Below, one piece after another: positions 7,268 through 16,592 of a stretch of DNA of 34,791 nt. Positions within the stretch are counted from its first letter, which is position 1; each line of letters starts with the position of its first letter. The translations under genes and the position numbers were made by a program. Where the stretch lies: the NCBI GenBank assembly GCA_016930175.1, contig JAFGHJ010000012.1, positions 1 through 34,791 on the forward strand, written 5' to 3'. The notes beneath the pieces were generated by a model. That model saw only the letters and a program-made list of their open reading frames with translations. It had not been told where the DNA came from and did no database searches. The stretch is from Caldifarciminota bacterium (lineage in GTDB: Bacteria > Hydrothermota > UBA3072).

Positions 7268-9544
7268 ATGGCTGTCAAAATTTTTAAGCGTTTACCTGTG
7301 GCTTTTATTTCGACTTATCCTCCGAGAGAGTGTGGTATAGCTACTTTTACCAGGAATCTTACAAATGCTATTTTTAAACTATACGGTAATCCCTTAGGGG
7401 AGGGAAAAGATGTGCAGATTGTTGCTCTTTCCGATGAAAGAGAAGAATATCATTATGGTAAGGAAGTACTTTTTGAGATAAGATCGTATAATCGCGGAGA
7501 TTACCGGAAAGCGGCGGATTTTCTGAATTTATCTGATGTCGATATCGTGTGTATACAGCATGAGTTCGGTATTTTTGGAGGTGATGACGGTAGCTTTATA
7601 TTATCTCTGGCGGAAAATCTTAAGAAACCGATAGCTTTAGTTCTTCATACCGTTCTGAGCGAGCCGTGGGAAAATCAAAGGAAAACTTTGATACAACTCT
7701 GTTCCCTTTCAACAAAAATTATAGTACTAGCGAATAAAGCTGTCGATATGTTAAAAGATGTTTATGGAATTCCCGAAGAAAAGATTAAAGTAATACCTCA
7801 TGGCGCTCCCGATGTTCCATTCCTTGATCCCTCTTATTACAGGGATGATTTCCAGATGGGGGGTCGTGAAGTCATGATGACGTTTGGTCTTATTGGTCCC
7901 GGTAAGGGTATCGAAGTCGCTATAAAAGCGATGGGCGAGGTTGTAAAAGAATTTCCTGAAGCCATATACCTTATAGTGGGCGAGACACACCCTGTTATAA
8001 AAAGGGAGAGGGGAGAAGAATACAGGATTTCTTTGAAAAGACTCGTAAATAAATTGAATCTTGAGAAAAACATAATTTTTCACAACAGGTTTGTCACCTT
8101 AGAAGAGTTAATAAAATATCTGGTTATGGCGGATATATATGTTACCCCTTACTTATCAAAAGAGCAGATTTCTTCGGGTACTCTTTCTTACGCGGTCGCC
8201 TGCGGTAAAGCCACAGTATCGACGGATTACTGGTACGCTGAAGAATTGCTTTCGGATGAGCGTGGAATAATTGTTCCTATAGGAGATGAGAAAGCTCTGA
8301 CAGAAGCTATTTTGAAATTACTCCGAGATGAGCAATTGAGAGATCAGATAAGAAAAAGAGCCTATCAGTACGGAAGAAGTATGACATGGAAAGAAGTGGC
8401 TTCTTCGTATATTAATTTATTTGAAAATATTCAGGAAGAATTTAGAATTCGGATTAAAGCAGGATTGATCCAGAGGAAAGCGGAAGACGCTGTAAAAGTC
8501 CAGGAATTGCCCGAAGTTAATCTTGACCATTTGAGGAGACTTAGCGATAGTACGGGTATTCTTCAGCATGCGACTTTTTTTATTCCCAATAAAAATCACG
8601 GTTACACGACTGATGATAACGCAAGAGCTTTAATTGTGGCTTTAAAGTATTGGACCCTATTCAAAGAGTATTCTGTTTTATCTTTAATAGACACCTATCT
8701 TTCTTTTCTACTTTTTGCATATGATTCCGGAAACGGAAAGGTTAAAAATTTCCTTTCGTACGACAGGAAATGGCAGGATGATGAAATTTCTGAAGATTCT
8801 CACGGCAGGTTTCTCTGGGCTCTGGGGAAAATCATAACGGTGAATCTCGATGAAAGCATTACCGGTTGTGCCACACAACTTTTTCAGCAGGCTCTGGGAA
8901 CCGCCTATTCTTTTAAATCTCCGAGAGCGTGGGCTTTTACCGTACTCGCACTCATTGATTATTTGAAAATGTTTCCCGGAGATGTAAATGCGAGGAATCT
9001 GAAATCGAAATTAGGAGAAAAACTTTTAAATTCCTTCAAGGATAATTGGTCCGATGACTGGTTGTGGTGTGAAAACATTGTAAGTTACGAGAACGGAAGG
9101 TTGCCTCAAGCTTTAATAGCGCTGGGATTAGATGCCGCTTCTGAAGAGATGAAAGAGTGTGGATTGAAAACATTAAATTGGCTTTTGAAGTTACAGACCG
9201 ACAGCGAGAAGGGACATTTATCTTTGATTGGAAATAACGGATGGTTGAAAAGAGAGGGCAAAAAAGCGAACTTTGACCAGCAGCCCGTGGAGAGCGCGGC
9301 GCTCATTGATGCCTGTTACGAAGCGTATAAAGCCACTGGCGAGAAAGATTTTTTGGAAAAAATTAAATGGTGCTATAACTGGTTTCTTGGCGATAACGAT
9401 ATAAATGAAACACTTTATAATTTTAAAACCGGGGGTTGCAGGGACGGAATACATTCATCCAGATTGAATCATAATGAGGGAGCAGAATCTCTGCTTTCCT
9501 GGCTTTCTGTACTTCTCCTTATGTACGAAATTTCGGAAAAATAA
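7268..9544 (+). CDS. GT4 glycosyltransferase fused to a helical (six-hairpin-like) domain
   Basis: A 758-residue protein. The first ~400 residues form a GT-B glycosyltransferase of family 4: N-terminal 'FISTYPPRECGIATF', nucleotide-sugar loop 'GPGKGIEVAIKAM' near 210, and the donor-binding segment 'SSGTLSYAVACGKA' near 300 ending in an E-rich stretch. From about 415 to 758 is a second, mostly helical region with the conserved 'TTDDNARAL' motif near 447, like an (alpha/alpha)6 barrel. Its neighbour is a GH130 phosphorylase, a pairing I know from other genomes and which points to beta-mannoside metabolism. No signal peptide or membrane helix, so cytoplasmic. Whether the C-terminal domain is catalytic cannot be told from the sequence. 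Confidence 0.85.
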   Translation: MAVKIFKRLPVAFISTYPPRECGIATFTRNLTNAIFKLYGNPLGEGKDVQIVALSDEREEYHYGKEVLFEIRSYNRGDYRKAADFLNLSDVDIVCIQHEFGIFGGDDGSFILSLAENLKKPIALVLHTVLSEPWENQRKTLIQLCSLSTKIIVLANKAVDMLKDVYGIPEEKIKVIPHGAPDVPFLDPSYYRDDFQMGGREVMMTFGLIGPGKGIEVAIKAMGEVVKEFPEAIYLIVGETHPVIKRERGEEYRISLKRLVNKLNLEKNIIFHNRFVTLEELIKYLVMADIYVTPYLSKEQISSGTLSYAVACGKATVSTDYWYAEELLSDERGIIVPIGDEKALTEAILKLLRDEQLRDQIRKRAYQYGRSMTWKEVASSYINLFENIQEEFRIRIKAGLIQRKAEDAVKVQELPEVNLDHLRRLSDSTGILQHATFFIPNKNHGYTTDDNARALIVALKYWTLFKEYSVLSLIDTYLSFLLFAYDSGNGKVKNFLSYDRKWQDDEISEDSHGRFLWALGKIITVNLDESITGCATQLFQQALGTAYSFKSPRAWAFTVLALIDYLKMFPGDVNARNLKSKLGEKLLNSFKDNWSDDWLWCENIVSYENGRLPQALIALGLDAASEEMKECGLKTLNWLLKLQTDSEKGHLSLIGNNGWLKREGKKANFDQQPVESAALIDACYEAYKATGEKDFLEKIKWCYNWFLGDNDINETLYNFKTGGCRDGIHSSRLNHNEGAESLLSWLSVLLLMYEISEK

Positions 9545-9588
9545 CCAAAAGTCAATTTCTTATCGCCAGTCTCCTTCTATCTTGAATA

Positions 9589-9617
9589 TTGACTTTTCAC
9601 CGGTTTTATATTAAAAT
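9589..9617 (+). promoter_or_regulatory. Sigma-70-type promoter of the GH130 gene
   Basis: TTGACT (9589-9594), 17-bp spacer, TAAAAT (9612-9617). Predicted transcription start is near 9624, downstream of the in-frame ATG at 9616. That excludes the ATG as start for this transcript and supports the TTG at 9658. Confidence 0.7.
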
Positions 9618-9657
9618 GGCTACATTATTTGAACTTTATAATAAAAGGAGGGTTAAT

Positions 9658-10605
9658 TTGGGTTTTTCGGAAGTTGGCGGTTCAACTTTGTTTCGTAGAT
9701 ATGAGGGGAATCCTATATTAACTGCTGCTGGCTGCACTTACCCGGCTCATTCCGTGTTTAATCCGGGAGCCGCTCATATGGATGGAGAAACTTTGCTTTT
9801 GGTTAGAGTTGAGGATTTGCGGGGTTTTTCGCATCTCACGCTTGCAAGAAGCAAAGACGGTCTTACAAATTGGAATATCGCATCCGTTCCTACTTTAGAG
9901 TATCACGAGGGCCATCCTGAGGAAAAATGGGGACTCGAGGATCCGAGAATAGTGTGGCTCGAGGATTTCAAAAAGTACGCTATAGTTTACGTTTCCTATT
10001 CTTCGGTCGGTCCGAAGGTTTCCCTTGTTTTAACGAAGGATTTTAAGACATTCGAAAAGTTAGGAGAATTGTTGCCTCCTGAAGATAAAGACGCGTCTCT
10101 TTTTCCGAGAAAGTTCGGAGGCAGGTATGCTCTGATTCACCGTCCCATAGTGAGTGGCGAGGCGCATATCTGGATTTCTTTTTCCCCTGATCTTATTCAT
10201 TGGGGAGAACATCGTGTTCTTCTGCATAGGAGGGGTGGTTCTTGGGATAGTAACAGAGTAGGGTTGGGACCTCAACCCCTCGAAACTTCAGATGGATGGC
10301 TTATAATTTATCATGGAGTTCGTAAGACCGCTTCCGGTAGTCTTTATCGTGTTGGTCTTGCTCTTCTCGATCTCGAAGAGCCATGGAGAGTGGTTAAACG
10401 CAGCCAGGAATGGGTTTTCGGACCTAAAGAGCCGTATGAATTTATTGGGGATGTTCCCGGAGTTGTTTTCCCTACAGGTGCGATAATTAATAAAGAAAAT
10501 AATGAGCTGAGATTGTATTACGGTGCAGCCGACTCTTCAGTCTGTGTTGCTTTTGCAAAAATAGACCAGCTTCTCGATTATTTAAAGAACTGTCCGGGTG
10601 AATGA
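9658..10605 (+). CDS. GH130 beta-mannoside phosphorylase
   Basis: This 315-residue protein matches family GH130, five-bladed propeller enzymes that phosphorolyse or hydrolyse beta-mannosides to mannose 1-phosphate and a shortened sugar. Visible landmarks are the start 'RRYEGNPIL', 'HSVFNPGA', the catalytic-Asp segment 'WGLEDPRI' near residue 90, 'FPRKFGGRYALIHRP' near 150, 'WISFSPDL' and 'WDSNRVGLGP'. I chose TTG at 9658 because AAAGGAGG (9644-9651) sits 6 bases upstream and the protein then begins where the family begins. An ATG at 9616 overlaps the -10 box. It has its own promoter yet directly follows the GT4 gene, suggesting paired synthesis and recycling of a mannose-containing oligosaccharide. 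The exact linkage cannot be assigned. Confidence 0.88.
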   Translation: MGFSEVGGSTLFRRYEGNPILTAAGCTYPAHSVFNPGAAHMDGETLLLVRVEDLRGFSHLTLARSKDGLTNWNIASVPTLEYHEGHPEEKWGLEDPRIVWLEDFKKYAIVYVSYSSVGPKVSLVLTKDFKTFEKLGELLPPEDKDASLFPRKFGGRYALIHRPIVSGEAHIWISFSPDLIHWGEHRVLLHRRGGSWDSNRVGLGPQPLETSDGWLIIYHGVRKTASGSLYRVGLALLDLEEPWRVVKRSQEWVFGPKEPYEFIGDVPGVVFPTGAIINKENNELRLYYGAADSSVCVAFAKIDQLLDYLKNCPGE

Positions 10606-10636
10606 TTTCAGGGAGAGGATTCTTATTAGAATACTT

Positions 10637-11236
10637 TTAATTCTTTGATATCAAAAAGATACCGACAAGTGCAAAAAAATTGGGAAATAAATATGCTCTT
10701 TTTTTTGTCCCCAGGTAGGTTGCTTTTTCTATTTTTATTTTTCTTCTTTTGCAATATTCTATAAAGTCGGATATACTCAAAAAGTGAAGGTTAGGAGTAT
10801 CGTACCATGAATAGGGAAGAGAAGGGGTTATAGGCGTTTTTCCTTTAAGGAAAATCTGGAGCCGCGCTCTGTAGTGAACGAAGTTCGAAAAGCTTATTAT
10901 TACTTTTCTGCCGACTCTTAAGGCTTCCGCTATTACTTTATCCGGCTGTTTTACTACTTCCGAGAGACTTTGCTGAAGGACAATATAGTCGAATGAATTA
11001 TCTTTATATTCTGAAAGACCGTATTCTATATCTTCGTGAAGTACGGAAACCCCTTTTTTTACGCATTTATAAATTTCCTTCTCGTCGATTTCTATCCCTT
11101 GAGCCCTTACATTTTTATTCTTGATAAGGCGGTAAAGAAGCTCGCAATCTCCGCAGCCCAGATCGAGAACCGAGGCACCTTCTTTAACGTAATTGCATAT
11201 TGTTTGAAATTCTATTTCTCTAATATATCTAAACAT
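10637..11236 (-). CDS. metW: Methionine biosynthesis protein MetW
   Basis: A 199-residue class I methyltransferase-fold protein with the SAM-binding motif 'VLDLGCGD' at residues 23-30 and the MetW-typical segments 'DYIVLQQSLSEV', 'GRKVIISFSNF' and 'PYSWYDTPNLHFLSI'. MetW commonly accompanies MetX in homoserine activation and is thought to modulate it. It starts 2 bases after metX ends, and it is the last gene of a metY-metX-metW operon. It converges with the GH130 gene, with only about 30 bases between stops. Confidence 0.92.
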   Translation of the reverse strand: MFRYIREIEFQTICNYVKEGASVLDLGCGDCELLYRLIKNKNVRAQGIEIDEKEIYKCVKKGVSVLHEDIEYGLSEYKDNSFDYIVLQQSLSEVVKQPDKVIAEALRVGRKVIISFSNFVHYRARLQIFLKGKTPITPSLPYSWYDTPNLHFLSISDFIEYCKRRKIKIEKATYLGTKKRAYLFPNFFALVGIFLISKN

Positions 11237-11238
11237 CT

Positions 11239-12366
11239 TTACCCAGCTTGAACTACTTTTTCTAAGAAGTGTTTTATAAGTTGAGTTTCTTCATCTATTT
11301 CAAGAAGAAATGCATCGTGTCCGTATGTGGATTCTATTTCGCAGAAGGTGGTATCGATTCCTGCAACTTTGCAGGCTTTTACAATCTCTTTCGACTGGTA
11401 TTTCGGATAAAGCCAGTCAGATTTAAAAGCCAGTACCATTACTTTTGCTTTTGTACCGTATAAAAGTTCCGAGAGATTTTTTCCTTCCGATGCATCGTAG
11501 CAGTCTATGGCTTTTGTTATATAGAGATAAGAGTTGGCATCGAACCTTTTGACGAAATTGCTTCCCCTGTAATGGAGATAATTTTCTATTTCAAAACCTG
11601 TATTGAATTTGTGCCTTTCTCCCACATCCCTGATTCGCCTGCCGAATTTTTCCATCATTGATCTATCACTCATGTATGTAATGTGACCCACCATTCGAGC
11701 AAGAGCGAGTCCGTTTGCAGGGGTTTTTCCCCCATAGTAATCTCCGCCGTTCCATGCGGGATCCGAAATGATTGAAACTCTTCCCACTTCATCGAAGGCA
11801 ATTTGCTGTGGTGAGTGTTTGATTGCTGAGGCTACTATTATTGCGCTTTTTATTTTATCAGGATGCTTGATTAGCCATGATAATGCCTGCATGCCACCCA
11901 TCGAACCACCCGCGACTGTCAGAAGTTTTTCTATTTCTAAGTGTTCGATTAGTTTGCTTTGTGCTTTAACCATATCATTTATGCTTATGAGGGGGAAGTC
12001 TAAACCGTAAGGTTTGCCAGTTTTGGGATTTACAGAAGAAGGTCCGGTAGTACCGCTGCATCCTCCAAGAACATTGGCACATAACACGTAGTATTTATCT
12101 GTGTTGAAGGCTTTTCCCGGACCAATCATGCTATCCCACCAGCCCGGTTTATCATCTCCTTTGTGATATCCTGCGGCGTGGGCATCACCGGAAAAAGCAT
12201 GAGTTATAAGAACGGCATTCGTTCTTTTTTTATTCAGCTTTCCGTATGCCTCGTAGGCAACAGTAATGGGTCCGAGTTTCTCCCCGCTTTCCAGTTCCAG
12301 TTCATGCGGCGGTTCTGCAAAATTGAAGTATTTTGTTTCGACTATGCCCAGATTTTTATCTTTCAT
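11239..12366 (-). CDS. metX: Homoserine O-acetyltransferase
   Basis: Transfers an acyl group, normally acetyl from acetyl-CoA, to homoserine in methionine synthesis. The 375-residue alpha/beta hydrolase shows the nucleophile elbow 'GGSMGGMQ' (S155), an Asp in 'SDWLYP' near 315 and the His in 'YGHDAFLLE' near 350. The '[14 protein letters not shown]' block near 98-111 is typical of MetX. Length is normal. It follows metY by 8 bases and precedes metW by 2. Acetyl rather than succinyl donor is inferred from the family and the MetY neighbour; acyl specificity can differ within the family. Confidence 0.94.
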   Translation of the reverse strand: MKDKNLGIVETKYFNFAEPPHELELESGEKLGPITVAYEAYGKLNKKRTNAVLITHAFSGDAHAAGYHKGDDKPGWWDSMIGPGKAFNTDKYYVLCANVLGGCSGTTGPSSVNPKTGKPYGLDFPLISINDMVKAQSKLIEHLEIEKLLTVAGGSMGGMQALSWLIKHPDKIKSAIIVASAIKHSPQQIAFDEVGRVSIISDPAWNGGDYYGGKTPANGLALARMVGHITYMSDRSMMEKFGRRIRDVGERHKFNTGFEIENYLHYRGSNFVKRFDANSYLYITKAIDCYDASEGKNLSELLYGTKAKVMVLAFKSDWLYPKYQSKEIVKACKVAGIDTTFCEIESTYGHDAFLLEIDEETQLIKHFLEKVVQAG

Positions 12367-12374
12367 TTATTGAA

Positions 12375-13658
12375 TTATTTGACGGCCTTTTTTAAAGCCT
12401 GATCAATATCGCACTCGATGTCTTCTATGTTTTCCAATCCGATTGATAATCGAATGTAATCCTCGGTTACTCCTGTTGCTTTCTGTTCTTTTTTTGTAAG
12501 TTGTTGATGCGTCGTTGAAGCAGGATGAATTACAAGGCTTTTCGCATCTCCTATATTGGCAAGATGTGATAGTAATTTTACGGATTCAATGAATTTCTTA
12601 CCGGCTTTTAGTCCGCCTTTTATTCCAAATCCTACAAGACCGCCGTATTTATCCTTCAAATATTTTTTTGCGGTTTTATAGCTTGGATGATTGGATAATC
12701 CCGGGTAATTTACCCAGCTTACATGGGGATGCTTTTTTAAAAATTTAGCAACAGCGAGAGCGTTTTCACAGTGCCGTTCGACTCTCAGGTGAAGTGTTTC
12801 AAGCCCTTGCAGGAATAAAAAAGCATTGAACGGACTTAAACATGAGCCAAAGTCTCTCAACATATGACAGCGTATTTTAGTTATAAATGCGATGTTTCCT
12901 ATGCCTTTAACGTTTCCGTATTTTTTCCAGTAGCTTATTCCATGGTAACTAGGGTCAGGATTAACAAGCTCGGGAAACTTTCCGTTATTCCAGTTGAAAT
13001 TTCCCGAGTCCACAATGACGCCTCCGATGGAAGTTCCGTGCCCTCCTATCCATTTGGTAGCAGACTGTACTATTATGTCTGCGCCATATTCGATAGGGCG
13101 CACAATCCCGACACCGACTGTATTATCCACCACTAAGGGTAATCCCGCTTTATGAGCTATTTTTGAGATTTTATCGAAGTCCGGAACATCGAGTTTCGGG
13201 TTGCCTATTGTTTCAATATATATTATTTTCGTTTTCTTGGTTATTGCCTTCTTGAATTCTTCAACTTTCGAAGAATCGACAAAAGTCGTTTTTCTTCCCA
13301 ATTTCGGCAGCGAATGGTTAAGTAACTGATAGGTTCCGCCGTATAAATTGTTACCGGCTACTATCTCATCTCCTAACTCTGTTATTCCCAGTATAGCAAG
13401 TGCTTCTGCAGCCTGACCGGAAGAAACTGCAAGTGCGCCAGTTCCACCTTCTATATCGGCTATTCTTTTTTCAAAGGCTTCTACCGTTGGATTGGAGATG
13501 CGGGAATAAATATGTCCTTCTTCTTTCAGCGAAAAAAGGTCGGCTGCGTGTTTTGTATCTTTAAAAACGAAAGACGTAGTCTGGTAAATCGGTACAGCCC
13601 TTGCGCCTGCCTCTTTATCGACTTTCTCCTGTCCCGAATGTAAATTGATTGTTTCGAT
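12375..13658 (-). CDS. metY: O-acetylhomoserine sulfhydrylase, full length but no recognisable start codon
   Basis: Makes homocysteine from O-acetylhomoserine and sulfide using PLP. The frame is open from 13685 to the stop at 12375. It reads through the family's normal N-terminus ([10 protein letters not shown], then [11 protein letters not shown], then YSRISNPT) to the PLP lysine in '[10 protein letters not shown]'. The first in-frame ATG/GTG/TTG is an internal TTG at 13301, which would cost about 120 conserved residues. A good Shine-Dalgarno GGGAGG (13679-13684) precedes the N-terminus, but codons 5-9 bases downstream are AAA and ACA. The end given here is an ATC at 13658, used only as the N-terminal limit. 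One missing A in the adjacent A-runs, an erased ATG, or a rare start are the options. Confidence 0.88.
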   Translation of the reverse strand: METINLHSGQEKVDKEAGARAVPIYQTTSFVFKDTKHAADLFSLKEEGHIYSRISNPTVEAFEKRIADIEGGTGALAVSSGQAAEALAILGITELGDEIVAGNNLYGGTYQLLNHSLPKLGRKTTFVDSSKVEEFKKAITKKTKIIYIETIGNPKLDVPDFDKISKIAHKAGLPLVVDNTVGVGIVRPIEYGADIIVQSATKWIGGHGTSIGGVIVDSGNFNWNNGKFPELVNPDPSYHGISYWKKYGNVKGIGNIAFITKIRCHMLRDFGSCLSPFNAFLFLQGLETLHLRVERHCENALAVAKFLKKHPHVSWVNYPGLSNHPSYKTAKKYLKDKYGGLVGFGIKGGLKAGKKFIESVKLLSHLANIGDAKSLVIHPASTTHQQLTKKEQKATGVTEDYIRLSIGLENIEDIECDIDQALKKAVK

Positions 13659-13698
13659 TTTCTTTTTTGTTTTATTTTCCTCCCTTTATTAATCATAT

Positions 13699-13726
13699 AT
13701 ATTAGCGGTTATCGGTTAATTAGCAA
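13699..13726 (-). promoter_or_regulatory. Putative promoter of the metYXW operon
   Basis: On the minus strand TTGCTA (13721-13726), a 16-bp spacer and TAATAT (13699-13704). Transcription would start near 13692, just upstream of the GGGAGG ribosome binding site. This rules out the out-of-frame ATG at 13694-13696 as the start. No S-box or other SAM riboswitch fold is visible. Confidence 0.5.
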
Positions 13727-13986
13727 GCCCCATTGTTTATACTATTGCGATCGGCTTTTAACTCTTTTTTTGCATAAAAAATATCTTAGTTTATTTCGTT
13801 TCATTTGGAATTTAAACATTAAAAATAAAAATGCAAAATTACATATGCAAATGTAAAAATTATTCCTTACTCCACCCACAGGAATTAAAAAAGTTTATTT
13901 TTTCTTATAAAATTTTGATGTTTTTGACTTATCTTTGAACTTTGATTTGTATTTTTACAATTTGATATTTGATTTTTAAATTTTCT
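13727..13986. other. AT-rich intergenic stretch upstream of metY
   Basis: About 260 bases without a gene, between the end of yggS and the metY promoter. It is strongly AT-rich, with loosely repeated TTTGAT/ATTTGA words at 13920-13980 and a small palindromic ACATATGCAAATGT near 13842-13855. No riboswitch, RNA gene or convincing terminator was recognised. Confidence 0.5.
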
Positions 13987-14667
13987 TTACTCTCTTTTCC
14001 CAAATATCAAAGACCCTATTCTAATCATATTTGCGCCTTCTTGAATAGCCACTTTATAGGAATTGCTCATTCCCATTGATAAGATTTCCATTTTAGAATT
14101 GATTGTGTTAACATCTTTTAGTTTTTCAAAAATTTTTCTTGTTAGAGTGAAGTATGGTTTTGCGTCAGCCGGATTACCTTCTTGAGGACCCATTGTCATA
14201 AGACCTCTGATTTCAATATGTTTTAAATCTTCCATTTGAATTAAAGCTTCTTTAATTTTCTTTATAACAGGTAGAAACCCGGTTTTCGTTTTTTCTTTTC
14301 CGCTGTTTATTTCTAAAAGAACAGGCATGTATATTTTTCCGGCGTTTTCAACTCTTTTGTCGATTTCCTTTGCCTTATCTATCGAATCTACTGTCTGGAT
14401 TAAATCAAAGATAGGAATGGCTTTATTTATCTTGTTGCTTTGAAGATGTCCTATCAGATGCCATTTTAATTTAATCGATATGTCTCCCAGTTCTTCGTAC
14501 TTTTGAGCTGCTTCAGGATAAACATAATTCTCTCCGATATGTTCTGCACCGGCTTCGATTACTTCCGTTATTTCATTAAAGCTTCTTGTTTTTGTGGCTA
14601 CGACTATTGTTACATCATCTTTTATAGAATCGCGTAACTTTTTGTAATTATCTCTTATTTTCCCCAT
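13987..14667 (-). CDS. yggS: YggS/PROSC family PLP-binding protein
   Basis: Cytoplasmic pyridoxal-phosphate homeostasis protein with an alanine-racemase-like TIM barrel. In its 226 residues I see the PLP lysine K26 in 'VATKTRS', 'HIGENYV', 'WHLIGHLQSNK', 'TMGPQE' and the phosphate-binding end 'MSNSYKVAIQEGANMIRIG'. No racemase partner domain is present, as usual for the family. It lies 1 base after the radical SAM gene and is the last gene of the polX-to-yggS operon. Confidence 0.95.
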   Translation of the reverse strand: MGKIRDNYKKLRDSIKDDVTIVVATKTRSFNEITEVIEAGAEHIGENYVYPEAAQKYEELGDISIKLKWHLIGHLQSNKINKAIPIFDLIQTVDSIDKAKEIDKRVENAGKIYMPVLLEINSGKEKTKTGFLPVIKKIKEALIQMEDLKHIEIRGLMTMGPQEGNPADAKPYFTLTRKIFEKLKDVNTINSKMEILSMGMSNSYKVAIQEGANMIRIGSLIFGKRE

Positions 14668-14668
14668 T

Positions 14669-15622
14669 TTAAATATTCCTTTTAAAACTCCGCAGGAAAA
14701 ACTTATTTTTCCCGAAATTTACCATTTTTAATTCTCCTTTATTTACAAGGTCTTCTACTGTTTTCCAGCTTTTACCCGCCTTGTCCAGGATATTTTTTAC
14801 ATCTTCTTCACGCATTGGATGAACAGAGGTTATATTTAGTATTTCGTCACTAACGTTTTTTGTCGCAGGGAATTCTGTTGCGGAGTAGCCGATTAATAGT
14901 TCAGTATTTAAATTCCTTTCCGTGAATAAATTGTAAGCCATATTGGTTATCTCTTCGTCAGGTACTTCTACAGATTTGCTTGCTGGCGGTCTTGTGGGAA
15001 TTGAAAGGTAAGCTTTCTTTATTTTTAAAGTACGTATGAATTCGGCGATTTCTTTTATGTTTTTTTTATCTGTGTTTATGTCCTTTATCAACATTGTTTC
15101 GGTATAAAGATTACCTTTATATTCTTTACTGAATTTAACGATTCCTTCGAGTATATCTTTCAGTGATAAATCTGGGTGGGGTCGGTTGATTTTTTTCCAA
15201 ACTTTTTCGCTGACTGCGTCGATTTTAACGGAAACCCAATTGGCTTTACTTAAATCTCTTCTAACATCGGCCCTGTCTATTAAAGAGCCGTTCGTGATAA
15301 CTGCAATAGGAATACCGTGGTCCTTTAATATTTCTATTTCTTTCCCCAGATTTATATCCAATGTTGGTTCGCCGTCCGGAACAAAACTCAAAAAATCTAT
15401 TTTTTCTTTTTGCTTATTTAGCTCATTTATTTTTCTTAAGACCTGATCTTTGATTTCTTCTACTTTGTAGAATTCCTTCCTTTCATTTGAAAGACTATAA
15501 GTTTTTCCGACCTGACAATACACACAGGAGTACGTACATATTTTAGGGGGTATATTGTTTATTCCCAGGCTTTTTCCGAGTCTTCTTGAAGGAACTGGTC
15601 CGAAAGGTATATTACTCTTCAT
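14669..15622 (-). CDS. Radical SAM protein (COG0731-like)
   Basis: A 317-residue radical SAM enzyme. The 4Fe-4S-binding motif is C29-x3-C33-x2-C36 ('CTYSCVYC'). Before it comes 'FGPVPSRRLGKSLGIN', characteristic of the COG0731 group related to wyosine synthesis enzymes. 'GEPTL' and 'ITNGSL' give the SAM-binding surface. The last ~70 residues form a separate small helical domain, possibly a winged helix. It overlaps hprK by 11 bases. The substrate is unknown; proteins of this kind in bacteria are not proven tRNA modifiers. Confidence 0.85.
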   Translation of the reverse strand: MKSNIPFGPVPSRRLGKSLGINNIPPKICTYSCVYCQVGKTYSLSNERKEFYKVEEIKDQVLRKINELNKQKEKIDFLSFVPDGEPTLDINLGKEIEILKDHGIPIAVITNGSLIDRADVRRDLSKANWVSVKIDAVSEKVWKKINRPHPDLSLKDILEGIVKFSKEYKGNLYTETMLIKDINTDKKNIKEIAEFIRTLKIKKAYLSIPTRPPASKSVEVPDEEITNMAYNLFTERNLNTELLIGYSATEFPATKNVSDEILNITSVHPMREEDVKNILDKAGKSWKTVEDLVNKGELKMVNFGKNKFFLRSFKRNI

Positions 15623-16592
15623 CTTCTTCTAATCGCATGTACTTTTTTCTTTTTTTCTGGAGCTTTTTTACCAGTTCGTGCTCAAATATTTCGGCGGAAT
15701 AAAAACCGACACTCTTACCCAGATAATCCATGGCAACCACTTCGGCAATAGTGGCTATGTTTTTTCCGGGTACGAGTGGTACACTTATTTTGGGTATTGG
15801 GACGCCTAATATTTGTACTTCTTCCGTTTCAAGTCCGGTTCTCGTGTAATCCTTGCTTTTTTCCCATTTTACCAACTCTAATTGCAATTCCAGTCTTTTT
15901 TGCATTCTAATAGCCTTGATGCCGAAAAGTGCCGCGACGTTCAGGATACCCACTCCGCGTATTTCGATATTGTGCATAAGGATATCTTCCTTTTCTTTTT
16001 CCTCTCCGACCAATACGTCTCTTTTCCTTTTTACGCAAACTATATCATCAGCAACCAGACGGTGCCCTTTGGTAATTAAATCCAGCGCTAGTTCGCTCTT
16101 TCCCATTCCGCTTTCTCCTGTTATCAAAAGACCGATGCCGAAAACATCTACTAAATTTCCGTGTATGTAAATAAAGTCAGCCATTTTTTCTTCAAGATAA
16201 AAGTGGATTACCTCTGATATCTGTGAGGAAGTTGCTTCGGTCTTTACAAGAGGTATATTTAACTTATTGCAGCCTTCAACTAATATTTTTGGCGCCTTAT
16301 AATTACAGGTTATAACTATTGCTGGTGGTTCGAATGAAAGAAACTTGTCTATCCTTTTCTTTAACGCGTCCTTTGAAAGGGTAGACATATAACCTATATC
16401 ACGGTTGCCTATTACCTGGATCGCATCGGAAGGGAAATCTTTATCGTAGCCAGCGAGGGTGTATCCCGGTCTGCTTATATATTTTTTGCCAATCTCACGG
16501 TTAAGCCCCTTTCTCCCGGCAATTAAATCCAGGGAAAAATAGCCTTTTATTCCTTCTATTAAATCTTTAACTTTTATTTTATCACCTTCCAT
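15612..16592 (-). CDS. hprK: HPr kinase/phosphorylase
   Basis: Phosphorylates and dephosphorylates a serine of the phosphocarrier HPr. The 326-residue chain has the N-terminal HprK domain, then 'IHGNLVDVFGIG' with H144, the P-loop 'GESGMGKS' (159-166), acidic D182-D183 and the family signature 'IEIRGVGILNVAALFG' near 208. The C-terminal tail is lysine- and glutamate-rich. It overlaps hpf upstream by 11 bases; hpf-hprK adjacency is widespread. No HPr or other PTS gene is in the window, so the target is not shown here. In non-Firmicutes the enzyme may act in nitrogen/carbon regulation rather than sugar uptake. Confidence 0.94.
   Translation of the reverse strand: MEGDKIKVKDLIEGIKGYFSLDLIAGRKGLNREIGKKYISRPGYTLAGYDKDFPSDAIQVIGNRDIGYMSTLSKDALKKRIDKFLSFEPPAIVITCNYKAPKILVEGCNKLNIPLVKTEATSSQISEVIHFYLEEKMADFIYIHGNLVDVFGIGLLITGESGMGKSELALDLITKGHRLVADDIVCVKRKRDVLVGEEKEKEDILMHNIEIRGVGILNVAALFGIKAIRMQKRLELQLELVKWEKSKDYTRTGLETEEVQILGVPIPKISVPLVPGKNIATIAEVVAMDYLGKSVGFYSAEIFEHELVKKLQKKRKKYMRLEEDEE

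Noticed and set aside
9616-9657. ATG at 9616 (or TTG at 9589) as start of the GH130 gene
   Set aside because: Both lie within the -35/-10 region; TTG at 9658 has a strong Shine-Dalgarno and matches the family's N-terminus.
13694-13696. ATG as the metY start
   Set aside because: It is out of frame in the given sequence and lies upstream of the predicted transcription start and the ribosome binding site.
13659-13986. SAM (S-box) or other riboswitch upstream of metY
   Set aside because: No paired-helix signature was found and the predicted 5' leader is only a few tens of bases.
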